From Dyadobacter soli (GTDB taxonomy: Bacteria; Bacteroidota; Bacteroidia; Cytophagales; Spirosomataceae), in the NCBI RefSeq assembly GCF_900101885.1, contig NZ_FNAN01000002.1:248001-312000 (forward strand): 64,000 bases of DNA, written 5' to 3'. A model generated the notes under the pieces. It was not told the DNA's origin. It saw only the letters and a list, made by a program, of their open reading frames with translations, and did no database searches. The first letter of the stretch is position 1, and each line of letters opens with the position of its first letter. Positions 33,943 through 43,159 of the stretch are shown here, piece after piece. Made by a program: the position numbers and the translations under genes.

Positions 33943-35901
33943 ATGAGCACGCTGGACGGCAGAAAGCGAGTGGTGATCAGCAACGTCAGGCCACAGGTAG
34001 AAGAAGGCAGGTTTCCCGCCAGACGGGCGATTGGGGAAAGCATCACATTCTCGGCGGACATCGTTGCCGACGGTCACGACGCCGTCGCGGCCAGTGTGAT
34101 ATACCGCCACGCGACGGATCAGCGCTGGTATGAAGTGACTATGTCGCACGCCGGCAACGACCATTGGCATGCCACCTGGACGCCCGAAAAAGAGGGTTTT
34201 TATGAATACCGCTTTACAGGCTGGGTTGATCATTTCACGACCTGGAAAAAGGGACTGGTCAAAAAATTCGATGCCAATCAGGATATAACGGTCGAGCTCC
34301 GGATCGGCGCCGATATTTTAAAAGAAGCTGCCGGACTTGCCGCAGCGGATTATAGGCCCGCATTTGAAACATGGACCGCCGCGCTGGCAAATGCTGCCAG
34401 TCCGCAGGAGGCTGTCGACCTCGCGCTCAGCGATGCGTTGGCCGAAGCCATGTCGAAGATCCGGTACACCGACCGTATCAGCGTTTTTGACCAGACATTC
34501 CGTTTGGAAATAGAGCGCAAAAAGGCGGGTTTCAGCTCCTGGTATGAATTGTTCCCACGTTCGGCGGCCGAGGTTCCGTGCCGGCACGGCACTTTCCGCG
34601 ATGTAGCCGGATTGTTGCCGAAAGTTGCCAAAATGGGCTTTGATACCCTTTACTTCCCGCCCATTCACCCGATCGGTGAAATGAAGCGGAAGGGTAAAAA
34701 CAATTCGCTTGTCCCCTCCTCCACCGACCCAGGATCTCCCTGGGCAATCGGTAACCGGCTAGGCGGCCACAAAGCCGTACATCCCGAACTGGGTACCATC
34801 GAGGATTTCACAGAACTCGTTGCGCAGGCGAAAGAGCTTGGGATTGAAATAGCCATGGACATCGCGTACCAATGCGCGCCCGACCACCCGTATGTAAAGG
34901 AACATCCGCAATGGTTCAAGTGGCGTCCCGACGGCACGGTGCAGTACGCCGAAAATCCGCCCAAAAAGTATGAAGATATTCTTCCATTCGATTTTGAAAC
35001 ACAAGACTGGCAGAATCTCTGGAACGAACTTAAAAGCGTCATCGATTTCTGGATCGGCCACGGCGTCAATGTGTTCCGGATCGACAACCCCCATACCAAG
35101 GCATTTCTGTTCTGGGAATGGATGATAGCCGAAGTACGAAAGGTGAACCCGCAGGTGATCTTCCTCGCAGAGGCATTCACCCGCCCGCGCGTTATGGAGC
35201 GACTCGCGAAAATCGGGTTCAACCAGTCATACACCTATTTTACCTGGCGTAACAGCAAGTGGGAACTGGAACAATACCTTTATGAACTCACCAAGACCGA
35301 CCAGCAATACTATTTCCGCCCCAATTTCTGGCCGAATACGCCGGACATTCTGCCGCACCATCTCGTGGAAGGTGGCGAGAATATGCACATTATCCGGTTC
35401 ATTCTTGCCGCGACACTTTCATCTAACTATGGATTGTATGGACCTGTGTATGAATACGGTATCAATACGCCGCATCCCGGAAAGGAAGAGTACACCGACA
35501 ACGAGAAGTACGAAATCAAGCATTGGGACTGGGACCGTTACAGCCGCACGCGTGAGATCATTACCCGCGTGAACCGCATTCGAAAGGCCTACACCGCATT
35601 GCAATCGACCTGGAATATCGACTTCAATGAAACCAATAATGAACGGGTGATCAGCTACACCAAGTTAGCGCCGGACGGCGGCGAATCGTTGATCATAGCC
35701 GTCAACCTGGACCATTACCACACGCAGGGCGCACACATTAAGGTGCCGCTGCACCAGTTCGGTATCGGGCACGATCAGCCGTACCTCATCCGCGATATGC
35801 TGAGCGGGGAAAAGTACAAATGGAGGGGGGAATACAACTACATCCAGATAAATCCCTTCGAAATGCCGGCACACATTCTTAAAGTTGAACGATTGAATTG
35901 A
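33943..35901 (+). CDS. glgE: Alpha-1,4-glucan:maltose-1-phosphate maltosyltransferase
   Basis: 652 residues from ATG 33943, reading MSTLDGRKRVVISNVRPQVE. An N-terminal immunoglobulin-like domain precedes the GH13 barrel: FDTLYFPPIHPIGE, then FRIDNPHTKAFLFWEW with nucleophile Asp381, and FLAEAFTRPRVM with acid/base Glu410; the 29-residue spacing equals that of known GlgE. It extends linear alpha-1,4-glucan by transferring maltose from maltose-1-phosphate. The upstream open frame to 33892 lacks homology. It is followed after 8 bases by TreS-maltokinase. Confidence 0.95.
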   Translation: MSTLDGRKRVVISNVRPQVEEGRFPARRAIGESITFSADIVADGHDAVAASVIYRHATDQRWYEVTMSHAGNDHWHATWTPEKEGFYEYRFTGWVDHFTTWKKGLVKKFDANQDITVELRIGADILKEAAGLAAADYRPAFETWTAALANAASPQEAVDLALSDALAEAMSKIRYTDRISVFDQTFRLEIERKKAGFSSWYELFPRSAAEVPCRHGTFRDVAGLLPKVAKMGFDTLYFPPIHPIGEMKRKGKNNSLVPSSTDPGSPWAIGNRLGGHKAVHPELGTIEDFTELVAQAKELGIEIAMDIAYQCAPDHPYVKEHPQWFKWRPDGTVQYAENPPKKYEDILPFDFETQDWQNLWNELKSVIDFWIGHGVNVFRIDNPHTKAFLFWEWMIAEVRKVNPQVIFLAEAFTRPRVMERLAKIGFNQSYTYFTWRNSKWELEQYLYELTKTDQQYYFRPNFWPNTPDILPHHLVEGGENMHIIRFILAATLSSNYGLYGPVYEYGINTPHPGKEEYTDNEKYEIKHWDWDRYSRTREIITRVNRIRKAYTALQSTWNIDFNETNNERVISYTKLAPDGGESLIIAVNLDHYHTQGAHIKVPLHQFGIGHDQPYLIRDMLSGEKYKWRGEYNYIQINPFEMPAHILKVERLN

Positions 35902-35909
35902 GAGAGCAT

Positions 35910-38900
35910 ATGGAATACAGGAAAGGAATGCCCGAGAAAAATCTGCATTGGTATAAAGATGCAATCATTTATGAACTACACATCAAAGCCTTCAAGGACG
36001 GTAACTGCGACGGCATAGGCGATTTCAAAGGCTTGCTGGAACAGCTCGATTACCTGCAAGATCTGGGCGTTACGGCCATCTGGCTGCTTCCCTTCTACCC
36101 TTCGCCCCTCCGCGACGATGGTTATGACATTGCCGATTACTATACGATCAACCCGTCCTACGGGGATATTCACGAGTTCAAAACCTTCCTGCGCGAGGCG
36201 CACAAGCGGGGATTGAAGGTCATTACTGAGCTGGTGATCAACCATACTTCCGACCAGCACCCGTGGTTCCAAAGGGCGCGGCGCGCGCCGAAAGGCTCGG
36301 CTTACCGTAATTTTTACGTGTGGACAGACGATCCGAAGCAGTTCAAAGATGCCCGCATTATTTTTCAGGACTATGAAAAATCCAACTGGACCTGGGACAA
36401 TGAGGCCGAGCAATACTATTGGCACCGCTTCTTCCATCACCAGCCTGATCTGAATTATGATAGCCTGGATGTGCAGGAGGAAATTTTCAAAATCATCAAT
36501 TTCTGGTGTAAAATGGGCGTCGACGGCTTCCGGCTCGACGCTGTGCCTTATCTTTTTGAAAGGGATGGCACCAATTGCGAGAACCTTCCGGAGACACACG
36601 CCTATTTGAAAAAACTCCGGAAATACGTCGATGATCGCTATCCGGGCACATTGCTGCTTGCCGAAGCGAATATGTGGCCCGAGGATTCGGCCGCCTATTT
36701 CGGTGATGGTGATGAGTGCCAGATGAACTACCATTTCCCGATCATGCCTCGGATGTTTATGTCGCTGCAAATGGAAGACCGCTACCCGCTTACCGATATT
36801 TTCGACCAGACGCCGGCTATCCCGGACAATTGTCAATGGGGGATTTTCCTCCGCAACCACGATGAACTGACGCTCGAAATGGTGACCGACGAGGAGCGCG
36901 ATTATATGTATAAGGTGTATGTCAAAGATCCGAAGGCACGCATTAACCTCGGTATCCGGCACCGGCTTGCGCCATTGATGGAAAACAACCGGAAGAAGAT
37001 CGAGTTACTGAACAGCCTGCTGTTTACATTCCCCGGCACGCCCATTATTTATTATGGCGACGAAATCGGGATGGGGGATAATTTCTACCTCGGCGACCGC
37101 GATGGCGTGCGCACACCCATGCAATGGAGCCCCGACCGGAATGCCGGATTTTCGCAGGCCAATCCTCAGCGCCTGTACCTGCCGCTGATCCTCGATCCGC
37201 AATACCATTACGAGTCGGTGAATGTGGAGTTACAATCGCGAAACTCGTCGTCGCTGCTTTGGTGGATGCGGCGGGCTATCAGCACCCGCAAAAAGTATAA
37301 GGCATTCAGCCGCGGTGATATCAAATTTCTCAACCACGAGAATGCGAAAGTGCTTGCATTTACCCGCACTTACGAAAACGAAACGATGTTGGTAATCGCC
37401 AACCTTTCAAGATTCCCGCAACCTGTGGAGCTCGACCTGGATCAGTACAAGGGTTTTCAACCGGTAGAAATATATAGTAAAAACAAATTCCCCGGTGTAA
37501 AGGACAACACCCCCTATTTCTTCACATTGGAAGCGTATGGATGCCAATGCTTTTTAATGGAAAAAACGCATCCGGAAATCGATGAGAATGAAGAATTACC
37601 ATTGGTTAAACTCGACAAATGGAAAGATTTGCTCGAACCGGCTGTCCTTGAAAGGCTTGAAAATCAGATTTTGCCTCCCTACCTCATGAAAATGAGATGG
37701 TTTGGCGGAAAAGGGAAGGGTTTGGACCGCGTACATATTGTGTCGCACGCCGCCATTCCGCTCGGCGACAACCCGCCGTGCTTTTTGCTTCTGCTGGAAA
37801 CGTCCTACCGGAACGATCTGCCTGAGATGTACCAGCTTCCGGTAGCGTTCGGCAAGGAGCCTTTCGCATTTAATGTCCGGGAAAACTGTCCACAGGCCGT
37901 GCTGGCCCGTATTCAGATCAAAGGCGAGGAAGAAGGCGTGCTATTCGACGGCATTTACGGTCTGGAACTGCAACAGGCATTGATCCAGAACATGGCCGGC
38001 AATGAGCGTGTGCATGCGAAAGAAAGTCAGATCCATTTTTCAGGTCATCGGCATCTTGCCCAGCATGTGCGGGAAACCGACCGCATTAAGCCACGGGTGC
38101 TTTCGGGAGAGCAGAGCAACACGTCCATTACCTACGACGGCAAATATTTTTTCAAGCTCTACCGCAAGGTCGACCGGGCTATCAATCCCGATGTCGAAAT
38201 TACGCAATACCTTACCAACAAGGCCAAGTTCAAGAACATCCCGGCCTTCATCGGGGCCATTGAATGGAAATATAAAAAGGATTCGATGGTGCTTGGAATG
38301 ATGCAGGAAATGGTGAGCAATGCCACCGACGCCTGGGCCAATATGCTCGACAGGCTGGATAGTTTCAATGAAAAAGTGCTGTCTACAACCGGCATCGAGC
38401 TTCCAACCGAACTTCGCGGAACGCTTACTGAGCCCGTTGCCTATGAAGAAATTCCGGAGATGATGAAAGAATTGCTGGACGTGCATGTAGCCGAGCAAGC
38501 GAGGCTGCTGGGTGTGCGCACGGCCGAAATGCACCTTGCGCTGTCGGGCGAGCGGGATAATCCGGATTTCAAACCGGAAGAATTTTCGCTGCATTACCAA
38601 CGCTCGGTGTACTCGTCGCTGCAATCGCTGGTGCGTGTGGCATTTCAAAGTTTGAACCGGAATATTAAGAAACTGGATCCGGATACCCGGCAGTCGGCCG
38701 AACAGGTAATGCAGTTGCGGGAAGAAATACTGGCCGAACTCAAAAAGGTGTACAGCCATAAAATCGACACCGCAAAAATCCGTATCCACGGCGATTACCA
38801 TCTCGGGCAGGTACTTTTTACAGGCAAGGACTTTGTATTGCTCGATTTTGAAGGTGAACCCGCGCGGAGTTACAGCGAACGGCGATTAAAGCGGTCGGCA

Positions 38901-39251
38901 TTGCGCGACGTCGCAGGGATGCTGCGCTCATTCCACTACGCCGCCCACGGAAGCCTATACCTCGACAACCAGATCAGGCCCGAGGATGTGAGCAAATTGC
39001 TCCCGTTTGTGGAACAATGGTACCACTACATGAGCGGCTTTTTCATGAAAGCATACCTGGAAACCGTCGGCGACAGCCCAATCATTCCGCATCAGAAAGG
39101 CGATCTGGAAATACTTTTAAGGACATTCCTGCTTCAAAAGGCCATTTACGAGCTCAACTATGAAGTCAACAACCGACCGTCGTGGGTAATGGTGCCGCTG
39201 CGGGGCATCCGGGCCATTCTGGACAAGACGGAGGCTGGTGTGACAGTTTAA
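35910..39251 (+). CDS. treS: Trehalose synthase-maltokinase fusion (TreS-Pep2)
   Basis: 1113 residues from ATG 35910 with a GAGAG preceding; a TTG at 35898 is also in frame. Residues about 1-560 are GH13 Tre[46 protein letters not shown] with Asp210, [11 protein letters not shown] with Glu252. The C-terminal half is the maltokinase: [27 protein letters not shown] (His960-Gly-Asp962) and LLDFEGEP (Asp979). TreS interconverts trehalose and maltose; the kinase makes maltose-1-phosphate for GlgE. The TreS-Mak fusion is well known; order glgE-treS/mak-glgB is in keeping. Confidence 0.95.
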   Translation: MEYRKGMPEKNLHWYKDAIIYELHIKAFKDGNCDGIGDFKGLLEQLDYLQDLGVTAIWLLPFYPSPLRDDGYDIADYYTINPSYGDIHEFKTFLREAHKRGLKVITELVINHTSDQHPWFQRARRAPKGSAYRNFYVWTDDPKQFKDARIIFQDYEKSNWTWDNEAEQYYWHRFFHHQPDLNYDSLDVQEEIFKIINFWCKMGVDGFRLDAVPYLFERDGTNCENLPETHAYLKKLRKYVDDRYPGTLLLAEANMWPEDSAAYFGDGDECQMNYHFPIMPRMFMSLQMEDRYPLTDIFDQTPAIPDNCQWGIFLRNHDELTLEMVTDEERDYMYKVYVKDPKARINLGIRHRLAPLMENNRKKIELLNSLLFTFPGTPIIYYGDEIGMGDNFYLGDRDGVRTPMQWSPDRNAGFSQANPQRLYLPLILDPQYHYESVNVELQSRNSSSLLWWMRRAISTRKKYKAFSRGDIKFLNHENAKVLAFTRTYENETMLVIANLSRFPQPVELDLDQYKGFQPVEIYSKNKFPGVKDNTPYFFTLEAYGCQCFLMEKTHPEIDENEELPLVKLDKWKDLLEPAVLERLENQILPPYLMKMRWFGGKGKGLDRVHIVSHAAIPLGDNPPCFLLLLETSYRNDLPEMYQLPVAFGKEPFAFNVRENCPQAVLARIQIKGEEEGVLFDGIYGLELQQALIQNMAGNERVHAKESQIHFSGHRHLAQHVRETDRIKPRVLSGEQSNTSITYDGKYFFKLYRKVDRAINPDVEITQYLTNKAKFKNIPAFIGAIEWKYKKDSMVLGMMQEMVSNATDAWANMLDRLDSFNEKVLSTTGIELPTELRGTLTEPVAYEEIPEMMKELLDVHVAEQARLLGVRTAEMHLALSGERDNPDFKPEEFSLHYQRSVYSSLQSLVRVAFQSLNRNIKKLDPDTRQSAEQVMQLREEILAELKKVYSHKIDTAKIRIHGDYHLGQVLFTGKDFVLLDFEGEPARSYSERRLKRSALRDVAGMLRSFHYAAHGSLYLDNQIRPEDVSKLLPFVEQWYHYMSGFFMKAYLETVGDSPIIPHQKGDLEILLRTFLLQKAIYELNYEVNNRPSWVMVPLRGIRAILDKTEAGVTV

Positions 39252-39261
39252 AAATTGGATT

Positions 39262-41187
39262 ATGACGCAACAACAGGAGAAGCAACCGTTGCTTACCGGC
39301 TACGATGTCGATCTATTCCGATCCGGTAAGCATTATCATATTTATAACAAACTCGGCGCGCATGTCCGCGAGGATGCGGGCATACCGGTAACGCATTTCG
39401 CGGTTTGGGCACCGAATGCGACGGCAGTTTCCGTGGTCGGCAACTTCAACGGCTGGGACCGCGACGCACACCCGTTCTCGCCGCGCGAGGACGGCTCGGG
39501 TATTTGGGAGGGAGCTATTCCAAATGTCGGCCGTGGGGAGCTTTACAAATATTTTATACGCTCCCAAAATGGTTATGAGGTTGAAAAAGGTGACCCTTAT
39601 GCCGTTTACTGGGAAACGCCTCCACGTACTGCGTCGGTAGTTTGGGATCTCGAATTTGAATGGAACGACCAGTCATGGCTTGAAAAACGGAAGACGCCTG
39701 CATTGAACGGGCCTGTTTCGATTTACGAATTACATCTCGGCTCGTGGCGACGGATTCACGAAGAGGAAGGCCGATGGATGACCTATCGCGAGCTGGCGCA
39801 GGAACTTCCCGAATATTGCCTGTTTATGGGTTTCACGCATGTGGAATTCCTGCCCGTAATGGAGCATCCGTTTTATGGCTCGTGGGGTTACCAGGTTACC
39901 GGCTACTTCGCACCGACCAGTCGCTATGGAACGCCTCAGGATTTTATGTTCCTGATCAATGCGCTCCACGAAGCCGGTATCGGCGTGATCCTCGACTGGG
40001 TACCTTCCCATTTCCCAACCGACGAGCACGGGCTGGGCTATTTTGACGGTTCGCACCTTTACGAGCATTCCGATCCGCGCCAGGGCTTTCACCCCGACTG
40101 GAAAAGCGCTATTTTCAACTACGGACGTCACGAGGTTAAAAGCTTCCTCATTTCCAATGCGCTTTACTGGCTCGATAAATTCCATATCGACGGCCTGCGC
40201 GTCGACGCCGTTGCCTCGATGCTCTACCTCGACTATTCACGTAAGGAAGGCGAATGGATTCCAAACCGCTACGGCGGCCGCGAGAACCTGGAAGCCATCG
40301 ATTTTCTGAGGGAATTTAATGCAGCCGTGCATCAATCCTTCCCGGATGTGCTCACCATCGCCGAAGAATCCACCGCCTGGCCTGGTGTTACGCACCCTAT
40401 CAGCAGTGGAGGGCTCGGGTTTGATCTTAAATGGATGATGGGCTGGATGCATGATTCGCTCTCCTATTTCCAAAAAGACGCCGTTTACCGTTCCTATCAC
40501 CAGGGACAAATAGCATTCAGCACGCATTACGCATTCTCGGAGCGCTTTGTGTTACCACTTTCGCACGACGAGGTGGTACATGGAAAACGTTCATTACTTC
40601 GAAAAATGCCTGGGGATGAATGGCAGCAGTTTGCAAACCTGCGCCTGTTGTACGCGTATATGTACGGGCATCCGGGCGCGAAGTTGCTGTTTATGGGCGG
40701 CGAGTTCGGGCAAAACCATGAGTGGCGCCACGATTACAGCCTGGATTGGAATGAAAACAAACATCCTTTGCACGAAGGCATTCAAAGGTTAGTCAAAGAC
40801 CTCAACAATTTTTACCAGACCGAGCCGGCATTATACGAAAGAAACTTCTCCGGCGAAGGCTTCGAATGGATCGATCACCAGGATGCTACCAATAGTGTAC
40901 TGGCCTGGACCCGAAAGGGCACATCGCCATCCGACCAACTGCTATTCATTGCCAACTTTACCCCCGTGGTAAGAGAAAACTACCGGATCGGTGTTGGGAA
41001 GCCTGGCTACTACGAAGAAGTTTTCAATAGCGACAACCTGCGCTATGGCGGTGCGGACGTAATCAGCCTGGAAGAAATCGAAAGCTATCCTATTCCAAAA
41101 CACGGCCATCCGCATTCTGTACCGCTAACATTACCTCCACTGGCGGTAATTGTTCTAAAATATTCAAAAGAATTTGAATGGTTGTAA
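39262..41187 (+). CDS. glgB: 1,4-alpha-glucan branching enzyme
   Basis: 641 residues. A CBM48 start ([22 protein letters not shown]) precedes the GH13 barrel: [44 protein letters not shown] with Asp315, and [13 protein letters not shown] with Glu368; the 53-residue gap is that of E. coli GlgB. It lacks an extra N-terminal domain, hence shorter than E. coli's. It introduces alpha-1,6 branches in glucan from GlgE. It starts 10 bases after treS and ends the operon. Confidence 0.95.
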   Translation: MTQQQEKQPLLTGYDVDLFRSGKHYHIYNKLGAHVREDAGIPVTHFAVWAPNATAVSVVGNFNGWDRDAHPFSPREDGSGIWEGAIPNVGRGELYKYFIRSQNGYEVEKGDPYAVYWETPPRTASVVWDLEFEWNDQSWLEKRKTPALNGPVSIYELHLGSWRRIHEEEGRWMTYRELAQELPEYCLFMGFTHVEFLPVMEHPFYGSWGYQVTGYFAPTSRYGTPQDFMFLINALHEAGIGVILDWVPSHFPTDEHGLGYFDGSHLYEHSDPRQGFHPDWKSAIFNYGRHEVKSFLISNALYWLDKFHIDGLRVDAVASMLYLDYSRKEGEWIPNRYGGRENLEAIDFLREFNAAVHQSFPDVLTIAEESTAWPGVTHPISSGGLGFDLKWMMGWMHDSLSYFQKDAVYRSYHQGQIAFSTHYAFSERFVLPLSHDEVVHGKRSLLRKMPGDEWQQFANLRLLYAYMYGHPGAKLLFMGGEFGQNHEWRHDYSLDWNENKHPLHEGIQRLVKDLNNFYQTEPALYERNFSGEGFEWIDHQDATNSVLAWTRKGTSPSDQLLFIANFTPVVRENYRIGVGKPGYYEEVFNSDNLRYGGADVISLEEIESYPIPKHGHPHSVPLTLPPLAVIVLKYSKEFEWL

Positions 41188-41231
41188 ATTAAAACCAACC
41201 ATAACGAATGTGTAAACAACAATATCACAAA

Positions 41232-41269
41232 TACAAAAAATTCCGAGCACTCAATGCGGCGCTCGGAAT
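41232..41269 (-). terminator. Intrinsic terminator for the lipoprotein/micro-ORF transcript
   Basis: On the minus strand ATTCCGAGC (41269-41261) and GCTCGGAAT (41248-41240) form a 9-bp stem with a 12-base loop followed directly by TTTTTT. On the plus strand no U-tract follows, so it is orientated for the genes at 41932-41312 rather than for glgB. Confidence 0.8.
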
Positions 41270-41311
41270 ATACACTAACACACACTAAATTTTCCTAGAC
41301 CGACCTGATTA

Positions 41312-41386
41312 CTAGTAGTACTTAATCTTATTTCGCAATACTATCAGGTAAACTAGCCCAAACCAACGCTGCATCAATCGCTTCAT
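41312..41386 (-). CDS. Candidate 24-residue micro-ORF
   Basis: ATG at 41386 opens a frame of 24 codons to TAG at 41312, read as MKRLMQRWFGLVYLIVLRNK with four more residues. It is basic and partly hydrophobic (WFGLVYLIVL). It lies on the same strand as the lipoprotein and just before the transcript's terminator. No homologue is recalled and such a short frame may be chance; kept as a candidate. Confidence 0.3.
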   Translation of the reverse strand: MKRLMQRWFGLVYLIVLRNKIKYY

Positions 41387-41447
41387 GATTATTGTAATTA
41401 AAATTGAACAAGGGTAGTATCAAATTACAATCGCATTGGAGAGGTTC

Positions 41448-41543
41448 TTAATAAATAGATTTGGGTCTCGACGAATATAAATTCACGGCAATAATCGAAG
41501 TGACTGCTGTGACAACCAAACCTATTAATAATATCTTTTTCAT
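41448..41543 (-). CDS. Candidate 31-residue exported/membrane peptide
   Basis: ATG at 41543, 14 bases after the lipoprotein stop, opens 31 codons to TAA at 41448: MKKILLIGLVVTAVTSIIAV and a short polar tail. It has the look of a signal anchor with a positive N-terminus. Position within the transcript that ends at the terminator supports expression. Function unknown; may be a signal-peptide-like leader peptide. Confidence 0.45.
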   Translation of the reverse strand: MKKILLIGLVVTAVTSIIAVNLYSSRPKSIY

Positions 41544-41557
41544 ATTTTCTCTTCGAT

Positions 41558-41932
41558 TTATCTTTTAGTTAGTGTTAATTTATCCTCTTCCAAATCAAGA
41601 ACTATTTCATTGCAGGTACGGCTAGCTATTGAAAATTCATACTTCGCTTGCGTTCCATTTGAAAACTTTCCTTCGACGACCAGTGAATCATTTTGAATTT
41701 TCCAATGGTCTTCTGATTTTAGATACGTACCGAACAACAAACCTTTACTCTCTTTAAAATTCCCATCACTTTCAAATGTAATTTCCTGCGGACCAGTGTG
41801 AAGAGAAGTGAGCTCCGCATTCCAGCTACCAACAATTTGATCGGCTAACGGCGGGGGAACGCATTCCTTATCATTCCCGCAAGCACCGGCGATAATCGAA
41901 ATAAAAGTGATTTTGAGAGTTCTGGTTGTCAT
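41558..41932 (-). CDS. Small lipoprotein, lipocalin-like
   Basis: 124 residues from ATG 41932 (a TTG at 41935 is one codon upstream). Signal TFISIIAGACGN with a lipobox Cys. The body IVGSWNAELTSLHTGPQEIT, GNFKESKGLLFGTYLKS, DHWKIQNDSLVVEGKF matches the lipocalin-like lipoproteins that are common in Bacteroidota. No binding partner is visible. It precedes two tiny ORFs and lies in an AT-rich island. Confidence 0.7.
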   Translation of the reverse strand: MTTRTLKITFISIIAGACGNDKECVPPPLADQIVGSWNAELTSLHTGPQEITFESDGNFKESKGLLFGTYLKSEDHWKIQNDSLVVEGKFSNGTQAKYEFSIASRTCNEIVLDLEEDKLTLTKR

Positions 41933-42043
41933 CAATGAAATGGTTAAGTGATTCGAAAGAATCCAGCGATGGCGTGGCGTCCCAAAGTGAGCTAAACCGT
42001 AAGACGCTCAGCGCCAACCTGGACCATTGCACTGTCCCTAATG

Positions 42044-43147
42044 TTACCTGGCAATAATCACCTTGTAACTATTAGACTGTCCTCTACGCTTGGACAGTTT
42101 CACTACATAGGTTCCGGAGGGTAGATGCTTCACGTTGACCTCCTTCGCCGGCACTGACGGTGATGTATATACTTCAACCCCCTGTGCATTGTATATCTTG
42201 ATGCTTGTAATGTTATTCCAATCCTCCGTCGATTTAAAACTCAGCTTTTCGCTTACTGGATTGGGGAACAAAGTATAGCCCATTTTCAAGTCAAACTCTA
42301 CATTCTTGATAGTGCTGAAAGCAAACGTTCCATCCTTGTCGACCATTTTCAGGCGGTATAAATTCTTTCCACCCATCGGGCTTTCGTCGACAGCGGAATA
42401 GTGAGCCTCCACTGTACTTTCACCCTTGGCCACCACCGACTTCAATTTTTCCCAAGCTTTGGCATCTCCGCTACGCTGCACTTCGAAGTAGTCGCTATTG
42501 GATTCTTCGGATGTGGACCATGCGAGGGTTGCTGTGTTACCTTCACGGGCAGCGGAGAAGTCTACGAGTTTGACTGGAAGGGCAAGGTTTGCCGTTCCCA
42601 CAATTCTTTTCATAGCTAAGTCTATCTCCAAATTCGTCCAAAAGGCATTAAAATTGCTTCCGTTGTAAGGCCTTATCGTAATCTGATTAGAGGGTAAAAC
42701 TTTCCCAGAAAAATTTAGAGTGCCGGTTCCCAATATCGCTCCGTTGCCGGGAGGAATGTCGTTCTGAATGGTTCTCGTCAGATTTACACTGAATTTTGCC
42801 CAGTTTCCACCATCATTTGGGAGTGGACCCGGCGGGTTGTTAGAAATTCCTCCACCGCTTGAATAGGTTTGATTAGGCACATAACTTGTGTTCGCAAGGA
42901 TCGTGACGCCCACCGGAACCTGAATATTAGATCGCAGATTCATATATTGCCAATTACTGCTATCGGCATTGGCAACATCATAGTTCATCCCTCTAATTGC
43001 CCTGACATCAAAAGTATAACTTGTCGAATCGGCACTGAGCTTTCCGTTCTCATAAACTATCTGAATCGTCGTTTGCGCCTTTACAAATTGGGTCAATCCC
43101 AGAATCACAGACAGAAGTGCAACGCATTTTTTAGAAGTCCTAATCAT
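42044..43147 (-). CDS. T9SS-exported protein with C-terminal type A sorting domain
   Basis: 367 residues. Signal peptide (KKCVALLSVILGLTQFVKAQ), an N-terminal ~165-residue beta-rich domain (TIQIVYENGKLSADSTSYTF), then VKLVDFSAAREGNTATLAW, a fibronectin-like or adhesin-like domain typical before the sorting tail, and a T9SS type A tail (YTLFPNPVSEKLSFKS, ending VVKLSKRRGQSNSYKVIIAR as last strand block). The tail sends it through the type IX pathway to the cell surface. Twelve bases separate it from the neighbouring large protein upstream, so they are likely one operon. Confidence 0.85.
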   Translation of the reverse strand: MIRTSKKCVALLSVILGLTQFVKAQTTIQIVYENGKLSADSTSYTFDVRAIRGMNYDVANADSSNWQYMNLRSNIQVPVGVTILANTSYVPNQTYSSGGGISNNPPGPLPNDGGNWAKFSVNLTRTIQNDIPPGNGAILGTGTLNFSGKVLPSNQITIRPYNGSNFNAFWTNLEIDLAMKRIVGTANLALPVKLVDFSAAREGNTATLAWSTSEESNSDYFEVQRSGDAKAWEKLKSVVAKGESTVEAHYSAVDESPMGGKNLYRLKMVDKDGTFAFSTIKNVEFDLKMGYTLFPNPVSEKLSFKSTEDWNNITSIKIYNAQGVEVYTSPSVPAKEVNVKHLPSGTYVVKLSKRRGQSNSYKVIIAR

Positions 43148-43159
43148 AGTGCAAGTGTT

